A stretch of DNA of 24,619 bases from Clostridia bacterium (GCA_017522515.1 JAFWZH010000263.1:1-24619); one strand, 5' to 3'. Positions 1 through 7,798 are shown, counted from the stretch's first letter. Made by a program: numbers and translations. Notes: a model not told the origin generated them from the letters alone.

Positions 1-194
1 GTGGAGTCATTAAAGCTGTTATCACGCAGAATATTGACGGTCTTCATCAGAAAGCGGGTAGTGAACGAGTTATTGAGCTTCACGGCGCCTCCAACAGAAG
101 TTACTGCACAAAATGTGGGAAGGTGTTCGGCAACAGTGTAAGGTATTTATACTTGCACCCTCGGTTTTACGTTCTATTTGTCTACATGATATGA
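1..194 (+). pseudogene. Truncated Sir2 (NAD-dependent protein deacylase) fragment
   Basis: Reading from base 3, the frame gives a sirtuin core: [13 protein letters not shown], then the ELHG segment that carries the catalytic histidine, then the first zinc-binding pair CTKC. Sirtuins remove acyl groups from lysine using NAD. After about base 140 the protein loses all sirtuin character (RYLYLHPRF...) and stops at 192-194. The second Cys pair and the rest of the Rossmann fold are absent, and they do not reappear in the window. The 5' part lies outside the window. The gene was therefore cut near base 140, probably by insertion or recombination of the accessory DNA that follows. Family identity is fairly sure; loss of function is inferred. 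Confidence 0.75.
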
Positions 195-258
195 AGTTGC
201 GAATTAAATGCCCTTGCTACAAAATTCCTGTTATCGCACGAATATTTTAATTTACGTG

Positions 259-287
259 TTGATTTTCGGCGGAATATGTGATATAAT
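259..287 (+). promoter_or_regulatory. Sigma-A type promoter for the HTH/AlbA_2 pair
   Basis: TTGATT at 259-264, a 17-nt spacer, then TATAAT at 282-287 preceded by TG at 279-280 (extended -10). Transcription would begin near 294, about 30 nt before the HTH start codon. The -10 is also one arm of an inverted repeat, TATAAT-ATAA-ATTATA (282-297), a possible autoregulatory operator. Bases 141-258 show nothing else recognisable. Confidence 0.7.
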
Positions 288-323
288 ATAAATTATAATA
301 AAGTTATTTTTTCGAGGTGACTT

Positions 324-539
324 ATGGCTGCAAGTTATAAACCCTTATTCAAGCTTCTAATTGACCGTAATATGAAGAAAAAAGAGCTTGCTGAGCGCGC
401 AGGGCTTAGCCTTGCTACCATTACGAAAATGGGCAAGGAAGGTACGGTTGTGACAACTGATGTCCTCGTTAAAATATGCGTAGCTCTGAACTGCGAGATC
501 GGGGATATTGTCGAGATCGTTCCCGATGAGAACGCATAA
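324..539 (+). CDS. Small XRE/Cro-C1 family HTH regulator
   Basis: A 71-residue protein that is essentially one Cro/C1-type helix-turn-helix domain. LAERAGLSLATITKM (about residues 22-36) gives the turn and recognition helix, followed by LVKICVALNCEIGDIVEI, typical of minimal phage-type repressors in Firmicutes. It should bind DNA as a dimer. The ribosome binding site GAGGTGA sits just before the ATG. It lies 15 nt upstream of the AlbA_2-HATPase gene with no terminator between, so the two are probably co-transcribed from the 259-287 promoter. The inverted repeat over the -10 suggests autorepression, which is an inference. Which genes it controls cannot be read from the sequence. Confidence 0.85.
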   Translation: MAASYKPLFKLLIDRNMKKKELAERAGLSLATITKMGKEGTVVTTDVLVKICVALNCEIGDIVEIVPDENA

Positions 540-554
540 TGTGGAGGTCATAAG

Positions 555-2015
555 ATGATTGATTTTACCAATATAGAAAAATATAAAGAGAACAATCGCA
601 TTGAAGCGAAAAAGGCAATCGGTGGTCTGCCTCGGAGCATTTGGGAAACCTATTCTGCTTTTGCTAATACTCTTGGGGGTATTATTCTGCTCGGTGTTGA
701 GGAGCTTGCGGACAAATCTTTGCATCCCGTTGACCTGCCCGATCCCGAAAAGCTGATAAAAGATTTTTGGGATGTTGTCAATAACGCGAACAAGGTCAGT
801 GCCAATATTCTCTCCGATAAAGACGTAACCATTGAGGACGTTGATGGCAAACGTATTGTTGCTATCCGAGTACCTCGCGCACAGCGTAGCGACAAACCCG
901 TGTATATTGACGGCAATCCTCTTTCGGGAAGTTATCGTCGCAACGGTGAAGGCGACTATAAGTGTACCAAGGAAGAAGTGCAAGCTATGATGCGTGACGC
1001 GGCAATCAAGACGCAGGATATGCTCGTTCTTGAAAATATGGAGCTTGACGCATTTGATTACGATAGCGTGAAGCGTTATCGCATTCGTATGAAAACATAT
1101 CGCCCCGGACACGTATGGGAGGAGCTTGAAGACGTAGAATTTCTATACAAGCTCGGCGCGGTAGGAAGATCAAGCGACGGAAAGATGCACCCCACAGCAG
1201 CAGGACTTTTGATGTTCGGCTACGAATACGAGATTGTAAAAGAGTTTCCCGCATATTTCCTTGACTATCAAGAACAGTTCGATCCTAACAGCCGTTGGAC
1301 AGACCGCATCGTATCCTCGTCGGGCGATTGGAGTGGAAATGTTTACGATTTTTATTTCCGCGTTTACAACAAGATTACGCAGGATATCAAGGTTCCGTTC
1401 AAACTTGAGGGCGGTGACCGCATTGACGATACACCTGTTCACAAGGCACTCAGAGAAGCTCTTGCCAACTGCTTGATAAATGCTGATTATTACGGCAGAC
1501 AAGGTCTTGTTATCATCAAGAAGAAGGATGTTATCACGCTTTCCAACCCCGGCGGCTTCCGTATTGACGTCGAAGCTGCAAAGAGTGGCGGCGTTTCTGA
1601 TCCTCGTAACAGTACGCTTATCAAGATGTTCAACCTAATTGATGTAGGTGAACGTGCAGGTAGCGGCATCCCCAATATTTTCGGCGTTTGGAAGAAGCAA
1701 GGTTGGTCTGCTCCAGTTATTAACGAGAGCTTTGAACCCGATAGAATTACTTTATCGCTGGTAATCGGTAAAAGCGGCGATAAAAAAGCGGCGACAAAAA
1801 GCGGCGATAAAAAAGCGGCGGCAAAAACTGTCGCACATAAACAAGCAATTATTGCCTATCTTACCGAAAATATTTCGGCAAAGAGTACTGAAATCGCTGA
1901 TCTTCTCGGTTTGAAGCCTACAAGAGCGAAAGAGATTCTTGCTGAGATGGTAGATGAAGATATTCTTATTCCAGAAGGTAGCAATAAGAATCGTGTATAT
2001 AGATTAAAATCTTAA
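555..2015 (+). CDS. Schlafen AlbA_2 / HATPase_c_4 protein with C-terminal winged helix
   Basis: A 486-residue protein of the family often labelled RecG-like or transcriptional regulator with an AlbA_2 domain. Residues about 10-150 are the Schlafen AlbA_2 domain (EAKKAIGGLP, then SAFANTLGGIILLGVEE). Residues about 285-385 are a GHKL-type ATPase module (HKALREALANCLINADY, SNPGGF, VGERAGSGI). Residues 406-423 are a lysine-rich linker made of two near-identical 9-residue repeats. Residues about 430-486 form a winged helix (STEIADLLGLKPTRAKEIL). The ATG follows a GGAGG site at 7-nt spacing. It is cotranscribed with the XRE regulator. Members occur in accessory islands and their biochemical role is poorly known; a regulatory or defence role is only an inference. 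The gene looks GC-richer than the core genes further on, which suggests transfer. Confidence 0.85.
   Translation: MIDFTNIEKYKENNRIEAKKAIGGLPRSIWETYSAFANTLGGIILLGVEELADKSLHPVDLPDPEKLIKDFWDVVNNANKVSANILSDKDVTIEDVDGKRIVAIRVPRAQRSDKPVYIDGNPLSGSYRRNGEGDYKCTKEEVQAMMRDAAIKTQDMLVLENMELDAFDYDSVKRYRIRMKTYRPGHVWEELEDVEFLYKLGAVGRSSDGKMHPTAAGLLMFGYEYEIVKEFPAYFLDYQEQFDPNSRWTDRIVSSSGDWSGNVYDFYFRVYNKITQDIKVPFKLEGGDRIDDTPVHKALREALANCLINADYYGRQGLVIIKKKDVITLSNPGGFRIDVEAAKSGGVSDPRNSTLIKMFNLIDVGERAGSGIPNIFGVWKKQGWSAPVINESFEPDRITLSLVIGKSGDKKAATKSGDKKAAAKTVAHKQAIIAYLTENISAKSTEIADLLGLKPTRAKEILAEMVDEDILIPEGSNKNRVYRLKS
1770..1823 (+). repeat. Two tandem 27-bp in-frame repeats in the AlbA_2 protein linker
   Basis: Two adjacent 27-bp units (1770-1796 and 1797-1823) encode KSGDKKAAT and KSGDKKAAA. 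They differ only near the last codon (aca versus gca). The linker joins the ATPase part to the winged helix. Because the unit is a multiple of three, copy number can change without a frameshift. Confidence 0.85.
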
Positions 2016-2092
2016 TCATAGGTTGCTCGCTATATAGAGAGTCACAAAAGGAATATAAAAATTATGACGAGGGGATAGCTCGTGGAAGTCAA

Positions 2093-2350
2093 ATGGCAAA
2101 ACTGAGTAAAAAAGCAATAGAAACACTTTCTGTCAACGCGGTAAGAGATAGCATAATGACGACTGATCATCTTGACCAGTTTATTCCCGATAACGATAAA
2201 GAGCAATTTTGGGATGGTGCCGTATATATTTATGAGAACAAGAATCATACCAAAGAAAACTTTATGGGAAAAATGCCCTTCCTGCTTGGTGGAACAAAAT
2301 GGATCGCTCGTTTGCATATTCTTTTTTTGGCACAGAGGATGAGGCGTTAA
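2093..2350 (+). pseudogene. DUF4365-like N-terminal fragment, 3' part lost
   Basis: The first 62 or so residues (KKAIETLSVNAVRDSIM, HLDQFIPDNDKEQFWDGAVY) resemble the start of DUF4365 proteins, a nuclease-like family of unproven function. After GKMP the expected VQVKG-type strand is missing, and the frame runs through FLLGGTKWIARLHILF to a stop at 2350, giving only 85 residues. DUF4365 proteins are much longer, so this is a truncated remnant or a recombinant junction. A weak site (GGAAG) precedes the ATG. It follows the AlbA_2 gene by 77 nt in the accessory stretch. Confidence 0.5.
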
Positions 2351-2403
2351 AAATGTTAATGCAAGAAGGAGAATACAAGCAGTATTTTACTAAACACTTA
2401 TGA
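2299..2403 (+). pseudogene. Short C-terminal-like gene fragment, 34 codons
   Basis: In the frame next to the DUF4365 remnant, bases 2299-2403 encode 34 residues (MDRSFAYSFFGTEDEALKML and on to YKQYFTKHL). The same frame is open upstream to at least 2251 (ALPAWWNK...). The composition looks like real protein and like the tail of a larger gene. I do not recognise the family. The overlap with the DUF4365 frame suggests two broken genes joined near 2275. Bases 2404-2490 hold no gene that I can see. Confidence 0.3.
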
Positions 2404-2490
2404 TTATATGTGGGTTTATTTTCGGGGAGTACACCAGAAATAAAATATAATATGAATAAAGCGCTCGTGTTATATACATATTTTATTGTG

Positions 2491-2518
2491 TTAGACATTT
2501 TTGCTTTTGAAATAATAT
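2491..2518 (+). promoter_or_regulatory. Possible promoter of the PH-like membrane gene
   Basis: TTAGAC at 2491-2496, a 16-nt spacer, then TAATAT at 2513-2518, about 40 nt before the chosen start codon. Both hexamers are imperfect and the region is AT-rich, so the call is weak. Confidence 0.3.
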
Positions 2519-2555
2519 CTTTTATTCTATGAAGCATATTAAGGACGGTGAAGAA

Positions 2556-3083
2556 ATGCTTGTAGTTAATAAGAATTTAAATCCAAAAAGTATTTGCGGC
2601 AAAAAATATCGGTCGCCCGCTTTTAGTATGTCTGCAATTTTTTCAATACCATTTGTTATTTTGGCTATATATGCATCTATAAGTATTCCTCCAAGAGAAG
2701 GAAAAGGAGTAATTATTGGACTTATCTTAGTTATACTATTGGCATTACCGCTTGCCTTGTTGTTGAGTTTTAGAGAAACATCATATATATTGGCTGAGGA
2801 CAGATTGTATTTTTTTAGTTCACAAGTTATATATTTGAGAAATGAGAATCGGAAAAAATCACGTTGTATTAGAACAAACGGAAGTATAGAATACTCTGAT
2901 ATTAAAGATTTTCGATATATAGGTGCTAAATTCGAGGGGTATTATCCGAGTAATAGAAGCATTGCCCCACCAAGAGTTGTCATAATTGGTGATGATTTTG
3001 AAGTAGAGATCTACGCATATAAAAGTTTGATAAAAAGAATCAAAGAGTTGAATCTAAATCAAAGGTTTGATTCTGTGGGATAA
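2556..3083 (+). CDS. Two-TM membrane protein with a PH-like C-terminal domain, unknown function
   Basis: I do not recognise a named family. The 175-residue protein has a short cytosolic N-terminus, two adjacent membrane segments (about residues 19-40 and 49-70 of the product), and a soluble tail of about 100 residues. That tail (YILAEDRLYFFSS, then YSDIKDFRYIG, then PPRVVIIGDDFEVEIYAY) has the strand order of bacterial PH-like domains. I placed the start at 2556, because GGTG at 2547-2550 lies before this ATG while the upstream in-frame ATG at 2529 has no binding site. Codon use is AT-rich, unlike the AlbA_2 gene. Bases 3084-3146 show no clear terminator. Confidence 0.65.
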   Translation: MLVVNKNLNPKSICGKKYRSPAFSMSAIFSIPFVILAIYASISIPPREGKGVIIGLILVILLALPLALLLSFRETSYILAEDRLYFFSSQVIYLRNENRKKSRCIRTNGSIEYSDIKDFRYIGAKFEGYYPSNRSIAPPRVVIIGDDFEVEIYAYKSLIKRIKELNLNQRFDSVG

Positions 3084-3146
3084 ACTCAAATTTTTAATGA
3101 CAGACAGTTTTTGGGGCTTAATTATTTTTAGTAAATCTATTTAATT

Positions 3147-4655
3147 ATGAATGTTGATAATGGTTTAAAGAAAACTTATGTTGCGATTGATTTGAAATCA
3201 TTTTATGCTTCGGTTGAGTGCGTTGAGCGAGGCTTAGATCCTCTTACAACTAATTTGTTAGTTGCTGATGTTTCGAAAACGGAGAAAACTATTTGTCTTG
3301 CGGTTACACCAAGTTTAAAAGCTTATGGGATTTCGGGACGTGCCAGATTATTTGAGGCTGTCCGGCAGGTAAAATTGGTCAATATTCAAAGAAAAAATAA
3401 TCTGCATGGCAAGGACTTTATTGGTTCTTCTTTTGATGATAGAGAATTGAAGAATAATCCGAATCTTGCAGTTGATTTTATTGCTGCGCCTCCAAGAATG
3501 GCCTTGTATCGACAAATCAGCTCAAAGATTGTTGCAACGTACCTTAAATATGTTGCAATTGAGGATATTTATCCTTACAGCATTGATGAGGTTTTTATTG
3601 ATGCAACATCATATTTGGAGACATATAATATGGGGGCTCATGATTTTGCTGCGATGCTCATTAAAGATGTATTAAATACTTATGGGGTAACAGCTACAGC
3701 AGGTATTGCAGAGAATATGTATCTTTGTAAGGTTGCTTTAGATATTACGGCTAAACATATTCCGCCGGATAAGGATGGAGTGAGAATTGCTCAGTTAGAT
3801 ATGATGAAATATCGCAGAACGCTTTGGACTCATAGAAAATTGACTGATTTTTGGATGGTTGGTGAACAAACAGCTAAAAGATTAAATAAAATGGGCATTT
3901 TTACAATGGGTGACGTAGCCAGATGTTCAATTGAAAATGAGGAAATTTTATATAATGAGTTTGGTAAAAATGCAGTTTTTCTTATTGACCAGGCATGGGG
4001 ATGGGAAACAGTAGATATTCCGAATATAAAGGCATATAAGCCGGAGTTCACAGGCACAAGTGCGGGACAAGTATTGACAAGACCGTATACTTTTGAGGAG
4101 ACACGCATTGTTCTGACGGAAATGGTGGATAAACTTGTGTTGGAGCTTGTTGATAAAGGCATGGCAACGGATCAAATTGTATTGATGGTAGGATATGATA
4201 TTGAGAATTTATCTGATCCTCAAAGAAGAAATGAGTATAAAGGTGACGTCGTTACTGATAGGTATGGCAGATGTATTCCGAAGCATGCAAGGGGCACAGC
4301 AAATATGGGCAAGTATACATCTTCGACAAAATTTATTATGGAAAAGACATTAGAGCTTTATGATAGAATTGTGGATGATAAATTATTAGTTCGTCGTCTG
4401 AATATTACAGCTAATCATTTAGTCGGTGATGATGAGTTGGATGATTTTAAAATACCGGAGCAGCTGTCTCTTTTTGATGATGAAGAAGATATTGCAAAAA
4501 GAGATGCAGAGGAAGCTCGCGAAAAAAGAATGCAGAAGGCAATGCTTGATATAAAACATCGTTTTGGTTCAAATGCAGTTATGAAAGGAACAAGTTATCA
4601 GAAAGCGGCAACGGGAATTGAACGAAATGAGAGTATCGGAGGACATAAGGCATAG
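3147..4655 (+). CDS. Y-family DNA polymerase, UvrX/UmuC-like
   Basis: A 502-residue translesion polymerase of the Firmicute UvrX type. The palm starts at YVAIDLKSFYASVECVERG, supplying the first catalytic aspartate. The second acidic pair is in YSIDEVFID. Thumb and little-finger regions follow (WMVGEQTAKRLNKMGIFTMG, then the C-terminal half). The tail (EQLSLFDDEE) resembles a beta-clamp binding motif of the QLSLF class, as expected for a polymerase recruited to the sliding clamp. The ATG at 3147 has no clear ribosome binding site, so the start is uncertain. The yolD-like gene follows 26 nt later, an arrangement typical of SP-beta-type uvrX-yolD cassettes. No GAACNNNNGTTC LexA box was found upstream. 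Confidence 0.9.
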   Translation: MNVDNGLKKTYVAIDLKSFYASVECVERGLDPLTTNLLVADVSKTEKTICLAVTPSLKAYGISGRARLFEAVRQVKLVNIQRKNNLHGKDFIGSSFDDRELKNNPNLAVDFIAAPPRMALYRQISSKIVATYLKYVAIEDIYPYSIDEVFIDATSYLETYNMGAHDFAAMLIKDVLNTYGVTATAGIAENMYLCKVALDITAKHIPPDKDGVRIAQLDMMKYRRTLWTHRKLTDFWMVGEQTAKRLNKMGIFTMGDVARCSIENEEILYNEFGKNAVFLIDQAWGWETVDIPNIKAYKPEFTGTSAGQVLTRPYTFEETRIVLTEMVDKLVLELVDKGMATDQIVLMVGYDIENLSDPQRRNEYKGDVVTDRYGRCIPKHARGTANMGKYTSSTKFIMEKTLELYDRIVDDKLLVRRLNITANHLVGDDELDDFKIPEQLSLFDDEEDIAKRDAEEAREKRMQKAMLDIKHRFGSNAVMKGTSYQKAATGIERNESIGGHKA

Positions 4656-4681
4656 CCTTGAAAAATGAAGGAGAAAAATTT

Positions 4682-5107
4682 ATGAAAGAGGAGTTCCCTT
4701 ATGAAGATATTGTAAACCTTCCTCCACACGTTTCAGAAAGGCATCCACGACCTACAATGACGGAACGTGCAGCTCGTTTTGCACCTTTTGCCGCTATTAC
4801 AGGTTATGAGGAAATGGTTATTGAAGAGGCAAGGATTACAGAAAGTTTTATTGAACTTGATGAAATGGCAATTGAAACGATAAATAATAAATTGAATTTG
4901 TTAAAGTCTCGTATAAAGGAAGAACCAAAAGTCAGCATCACATATTTTGAGAGGGATAGTAAAAAAAGAGGCGGTAGATATATAACTGCTAATGGTGTTG
5001 TTAAGAGCATAAATGTGTACGAGAACACAATTTTAATGGCAGATAACAGAGTGTTTGAAGTGAAAAATATATTGGATATTGATGGGGAAATTTTTGCCAA
5101 CTTCTAA
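4682..5107 (+). CDS. YolD-like family protein
   Basis: A 141-residue protein with the YolD signature RPTMTERAARFAPFAAITGY near the N-terminus and a C-terminal beta-rich part (GGRYITANGVVKSINVYEN, VFEVKNILDIDGEIF). YolD-like proteins are regularly encoded next to UvrX-type polymerases and are thought to partner them, as UmuD partners UmuC, but the mechanism is not well established. The start at 4682 is preferred over the in-frame TTG at 4658 because AAGGAG at 4668-4673 has ideal spacing to it. It lies 26 nt after the polymerase stop and is surely in the same transcript. Confidence 0.88.
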   Translation: MKEEFPYEDIVNLPPHVSERHPRPTMTERAARFAPFAAITGYEEMVIEEARITESFIELDEMAIETINNKLNLLKSRIKEEPKVSITYFERDSKKRGGRYITANGVVKSINVYENTILMADNRVFEVKNILDIDGEIFANF

Positions 5108-5152
5108 TATATGCGGATTTTTGTAATTAATGTTTGTCATGTGGCTTTGAAT

Positions 5153-5181
5153 TTGCGTCATCACTGTTGATATGATATTAT
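5153..5181 (+). promoter_or_regulatory. Likely promoter of the TPR-like membrane gene
   Basis: TTGCGT at 5153-5158, a 17-nt spacer, TATTAT at 5176-5181. It ends about 20 nt before the start codon and overlaps no gene. The spacing is right and the hexamers are near consensus. Confidence 0.45.
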
Positions 5182-5199
5182 TTTGAAGGCGGTGATTAT

Positions 5200-6012
5200 A
5201 TGTTTTTAACAAAAAAAAGTTTTAGAAAAATATTAATTTTGGTTATATGTTATTTTTCTTTGGGAAGTATTTTTATTTTTGCTTCTATACTTTTTAACAG
5301 TATAGGTTTTTCTGATAAGTTTTTATTGGTATTAGGATTGATTTTATATTTACTTTGTATACTTGTGTTCTTCTGGGGACGTTATGCAGAGGGCAAGGGA
5401 TTGATAATAAATCTTGGCAATAAACTTGTCCGAAACGAATTAAAACCTGCTGAATTTATAGAATACTATGAAAATTTAAAAAATTCAAAAGATCTCGTCG
5501 TAAACAAACCGAGCTTAGAAGTTTTGCAATTAGTTGTGGTCGCGTATGATTCTTTAGATAATAAGGAAAAGGCAATTACAACAGCAGATGAAATAATCAA
5601 AACTGTAAAAAACAAAAGGAAAAATTTTGCTAAGCTGATAAAAGTTTCTTTGTTATATTCTTATGACAGGATTGATGAAGCGGAGGCTCTTTTTAACGAA
5701 GTACAAAGACAAAAAATTGATTTTGCGTGTATAAATTTGGTTGATACGATTTTAAAAAGTGATCGTGCAATGGTTATGGGAGATTATAAAACAGTAGAAA
5801 TAAATAGTCTTAAAATGCTTGAGCGGTCATTTCCGAAACTTGATAATCTTGGAAAATTAGCTGTTAATTATAGGTTAGGCGAGGTTTATGAAAAATTACA
5901 GGACAAAGAAAAAGCGATTTTTCATTATCAATATTGTGTAAACTTTGGAGGAGAGACAGCAATAAGGAAGACAGCCTTGGAGAAAATACAAGATATAAAA
6001 ACACTATTTTAA
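5200..6012 (+). CDS. Membrane-anchored TPR-like protein
   Basis: A 270-residue protein with two hydrophobic segments at the N-terminus (about residues 10-32 and 40-60, ending in FFWGRYAEGKG) and a long helical soluble part. Near the C-terminus the pattern LGEVYEKLQDKEKAIFHYQY (about residues 227-246) is a good tetratricopeptide repeat, with weaker ones earlier (VVAYDSLDNKEKAITTADEI; LLYSYDRIDEAEALFNEV). TPR domains hold protein partners. With the anchor, this is probably a cytosolic-face scaffold. The RBS GGCGGTGA precedes the ATG. No specific pathway can be named. The next gene starts from its own promoter 18-23 nt downstream of this stop. Confidence 0.75.
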   Translation: MFLTKKSFRKILILVICYFSLGSIFIFASILFNSIGFSDKFLLVLGLILYLLCILVFFWGRYAEGKGLIINLGNKLVRNELKPAEFIEYYENLKNSKDLVVNKPSLEVLQLVVVAYDSLDNKEKAITTADEIIKTVKNKRKNFAKLIKVSLLYSYDRIDEAEALFNEVQRQKIDFACINLVDTILKSDRAMVMGDYKTVEINSLKMLERSFPKLDNLGKLAVNYRLGEVYEKLQDKEKAIFHYQYCVNFGGETAIRKTALEKIQDIKTLF

Positions 6013-6026
6013 TAAACGGAGGTATA

Positions 6027-6035
6027 TGGTATAAT
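6027..6035 (+). promoter_or_regulatory. Extended -10 promoter for the Na/Pi cotransporter gene
   Basis: TGGTATAAT (6027-6035) is a consensus extended -10 element. The -35 position (about 6007-6012, TTTTAA) is poor, which is common for extended -10 promoters. Transcription would start near 6042, giving a leader of about 75 nt before the GTG at 6116. Confidence 0.5.
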
Positions 6036-6115
6036 GCGTGTGCGTTAGGAGAGTCATTTACAGCGAATTTTCTTTGGACGGCATTATTTGCAAAATCCGT
6101 GAAGGGAGTAAAATT

Positions 6116-7798
6116 GTGTTATCAACAGAAGAAATATTACAGTTGATTTATAGTTTGATTTGGTTGCTTGCGGGAGTCGGCATATTCATTGTAGGCATGA
6201 ATTTTATGGGTGATGCCTTAGAAAAGAGCGCAGGAAGCGGTATGAAGAGACTTCTTGAAAAGATAAGCAACAATCGAATTTCCGGCGTTGGTATTGGAGC
6301 AGGCGTAACGGCAATTATTCAAAGTTCATCAGCAACTTCCGTAATGGTTATAGGTTTGGTAAATGCAGGCGTTATGACATTAATGCAAGCAACGCCCATC
6401 ATTATGGGTGCAAACATAGGTACAACAATAACAGGTGTCTTAGTTGCATTAAAAAATGACTATTTTAATATGATAATGTATCTGTTGGCTTTTGCCGGTG
6501 TAATGATGAGTTTCTTTAAGAAGGAAAAAATAAAAATTGCCGGAAGTCTTTGCTGCGGATTAGGATTGATTTTTGTAGGTTTGGAAGTTATGAGCAGCGA
6601 ACAAGCTTTTGGAAATCCTCTCGTCGAGAAATTGTTTATAAATATTTTCCGGACTATTGATTTCCCGTTACTATTGATTTTTGTTGGTATTATCTTTACA
6701 GCACTTATTCAAAGTTCTTCCGCTGCCACCGGTGTTGTAATAACAATGGTAGGAGCAGGAATTCTTTCGTTGGATCTCGCTCTGTTTATTGTACTCGGTG
6801 CTAACATAGGTACATGCGTGACAGCTTTGCTTGCCTCTGTTGGAGCTAATGCTAACTCTAAACGTGTAGCTTTAATTCACTTTACATTTAATGTAATTGG
6901 AACAGCTATATTTACTGCGATTATTTGGTTATTTAAAGATAATGTTGTAAATCTTTTGGTTTCAATACTTCCGGGAGAAGATATTATGTCGGCTCAAATG
7001 AGATTGTCTGTTTTTCATGTTATATTCAATTTGAGCACAACTTGCATGCTGTTGCCTTTTGTTAAGCATTTAGTAAAGTTATCTTGTATGATTATTAAAG
7101 ATAAAAATGAAAATGCGGAAAGCTTAACACTTAAATACGTTGATGACAGACTGTTATCTATGCCTCCTGTAGCATTAATGCAGGTAAAAAAAGAAATGGA
7201 TTATATGCTTAGCTTGGTTGAAGAGAATACAGCTCTTGCCTTTGTAGCAATGGAAACGGGCTCTGCTGAACATAGTGAGCAAATTCGGACGAATGAAGAT
7301 ATTATTAACTTTACTAATAGTGCGCTAACTCAATTTTTGATTAAGTTATCTGTTAATGTAGAAGAAAGTGATGAAAAAGTTATTGGCTCTTACTTCCATG
7401 TGTTGAATGACTTAGAGCGAATTGGTGATCACGCGGAGAATTTCCATGAAATTGGTGTTGAAATGATAGATAAAAATATTTCATTTTCACCAAAAGCACT
7501 TGGCGGTATAACAATGATGCGTGATAGAATTATGCAAATGTTTGATATTTCAAAAGAAATATTTGAAAATTTAGACAAAGAAAAGTTGCCTGATTTAACT
7601 GTTTTGGAACAAGGCGTTGACGACATGAAAAGAGAATATATTGCAAGTCATTTTGCACGCCTTGCCGAAGGAAACTGCAGTGTAGATGTAAGTCCTTATT
7701 ATTCGTCTGTTATTACAGGTCTTGAGCGTGTGGCAGACCACCTTGTAAATGTAGGATACAGTATTATGAATCCTACAGGATCACAGAAAAATAAGTGA
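6116..7798 (+). CDS. Na/Pi cotransporter family protein with PhoU domain
   Basis: A 560-residue inner-membrane protein of the NptA/YjbB type. Two inverted transport repeats carry the family hallmark QSSSA: QSSSATSVMVIGL at residue 69 and QSSSAATGVVITM at residue 199, each followed by GANIGT. About eight or nine membrane segments occupy residues 10-330. The C-terminal 200 residues are a PhoU-like helical bundle (DLERIGDHAENFHE; GLERVADHLVN, both PhoU metal-binding style motifs). It should move phosphate with sodium. The GTG at 6116 is chosen because GAAGGGAG precedes it at normal spacing. The frame is open upstream to 6038, but that part lies over the -10 element and lacks family similarity. 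Confidence 0.9.
   Translation: MLSTEEILQLIYSLIWLLAGVGIFIVGMNFMGDALEKSAGSGMKRLLEKISNNRISGVGIGAGVTAIIQSSSATSVMVIGLVNAGVMTLMQATPIIMGANIGTTITGVLVALKNDYFNMIMYLLAFAGVMMSFFKKEKIKIAGSLCCGLGLIFVGLEVMSSEQAFGNPLVEKLFINIFRTIDFPLLLIFVGIIFTALIQSSSAATGVVITMVGAGILSLDLALFIVLGANIGTCVTALLASVGANANSKRVALIHFTFNVIGTAIFTAIIWLFKDNVVNLLVSILPGEDIMSAQMRLSVFHVIFNLSTTCMLLPFVKHLVKLSCMIIKDKNENAESLTLKYVDDRLLSMPPVALMQVKKEMDYMLSLVEENTALAFVAMETGSAEHSEQIRTNEDIINFTNSALTQFLIKLSVNVEESDEKVIGSYFHVLNDLERIGDHAENFHEIGVEMIDKNISFSPKALGGITMMRDRIMQMFDISKEIFENLDKEKLPDLTVLEQGVDDMKREYIASHFARLAEGNCSVDVSPYYSSVITGLERVADHLVNVGYSIMNPTGSQKNK

Noticed and set aside
357..1112. 251-codon open frame on the minus strand
   Set aside because: It lies antisense to the XRE and AlbA_2 genes, has no ribosome binding site or recognisable domain, and the plus-strand genes have clear family motifs.
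2529..2555. Upstream ATG of the PH-like membrane gene
   Set aside because: No ribosome binding site before it, while the ATG at 2556 has one at usual spacing.
2404..3146. LexA (SOS) box upstream of the polymerase pair
   Set aside because: No GAAC-4 nt-GTTC or close variant was found by eye on either strand.
6038..6115. 26-codon N-terminal extension of the Na/Pi cotransporter
   Set aside because: It begins within a few bases of the -10 element and upstream of the predicted transcript start, and has no family similarity; the GTG at 6116 has a good ribosome binding site.
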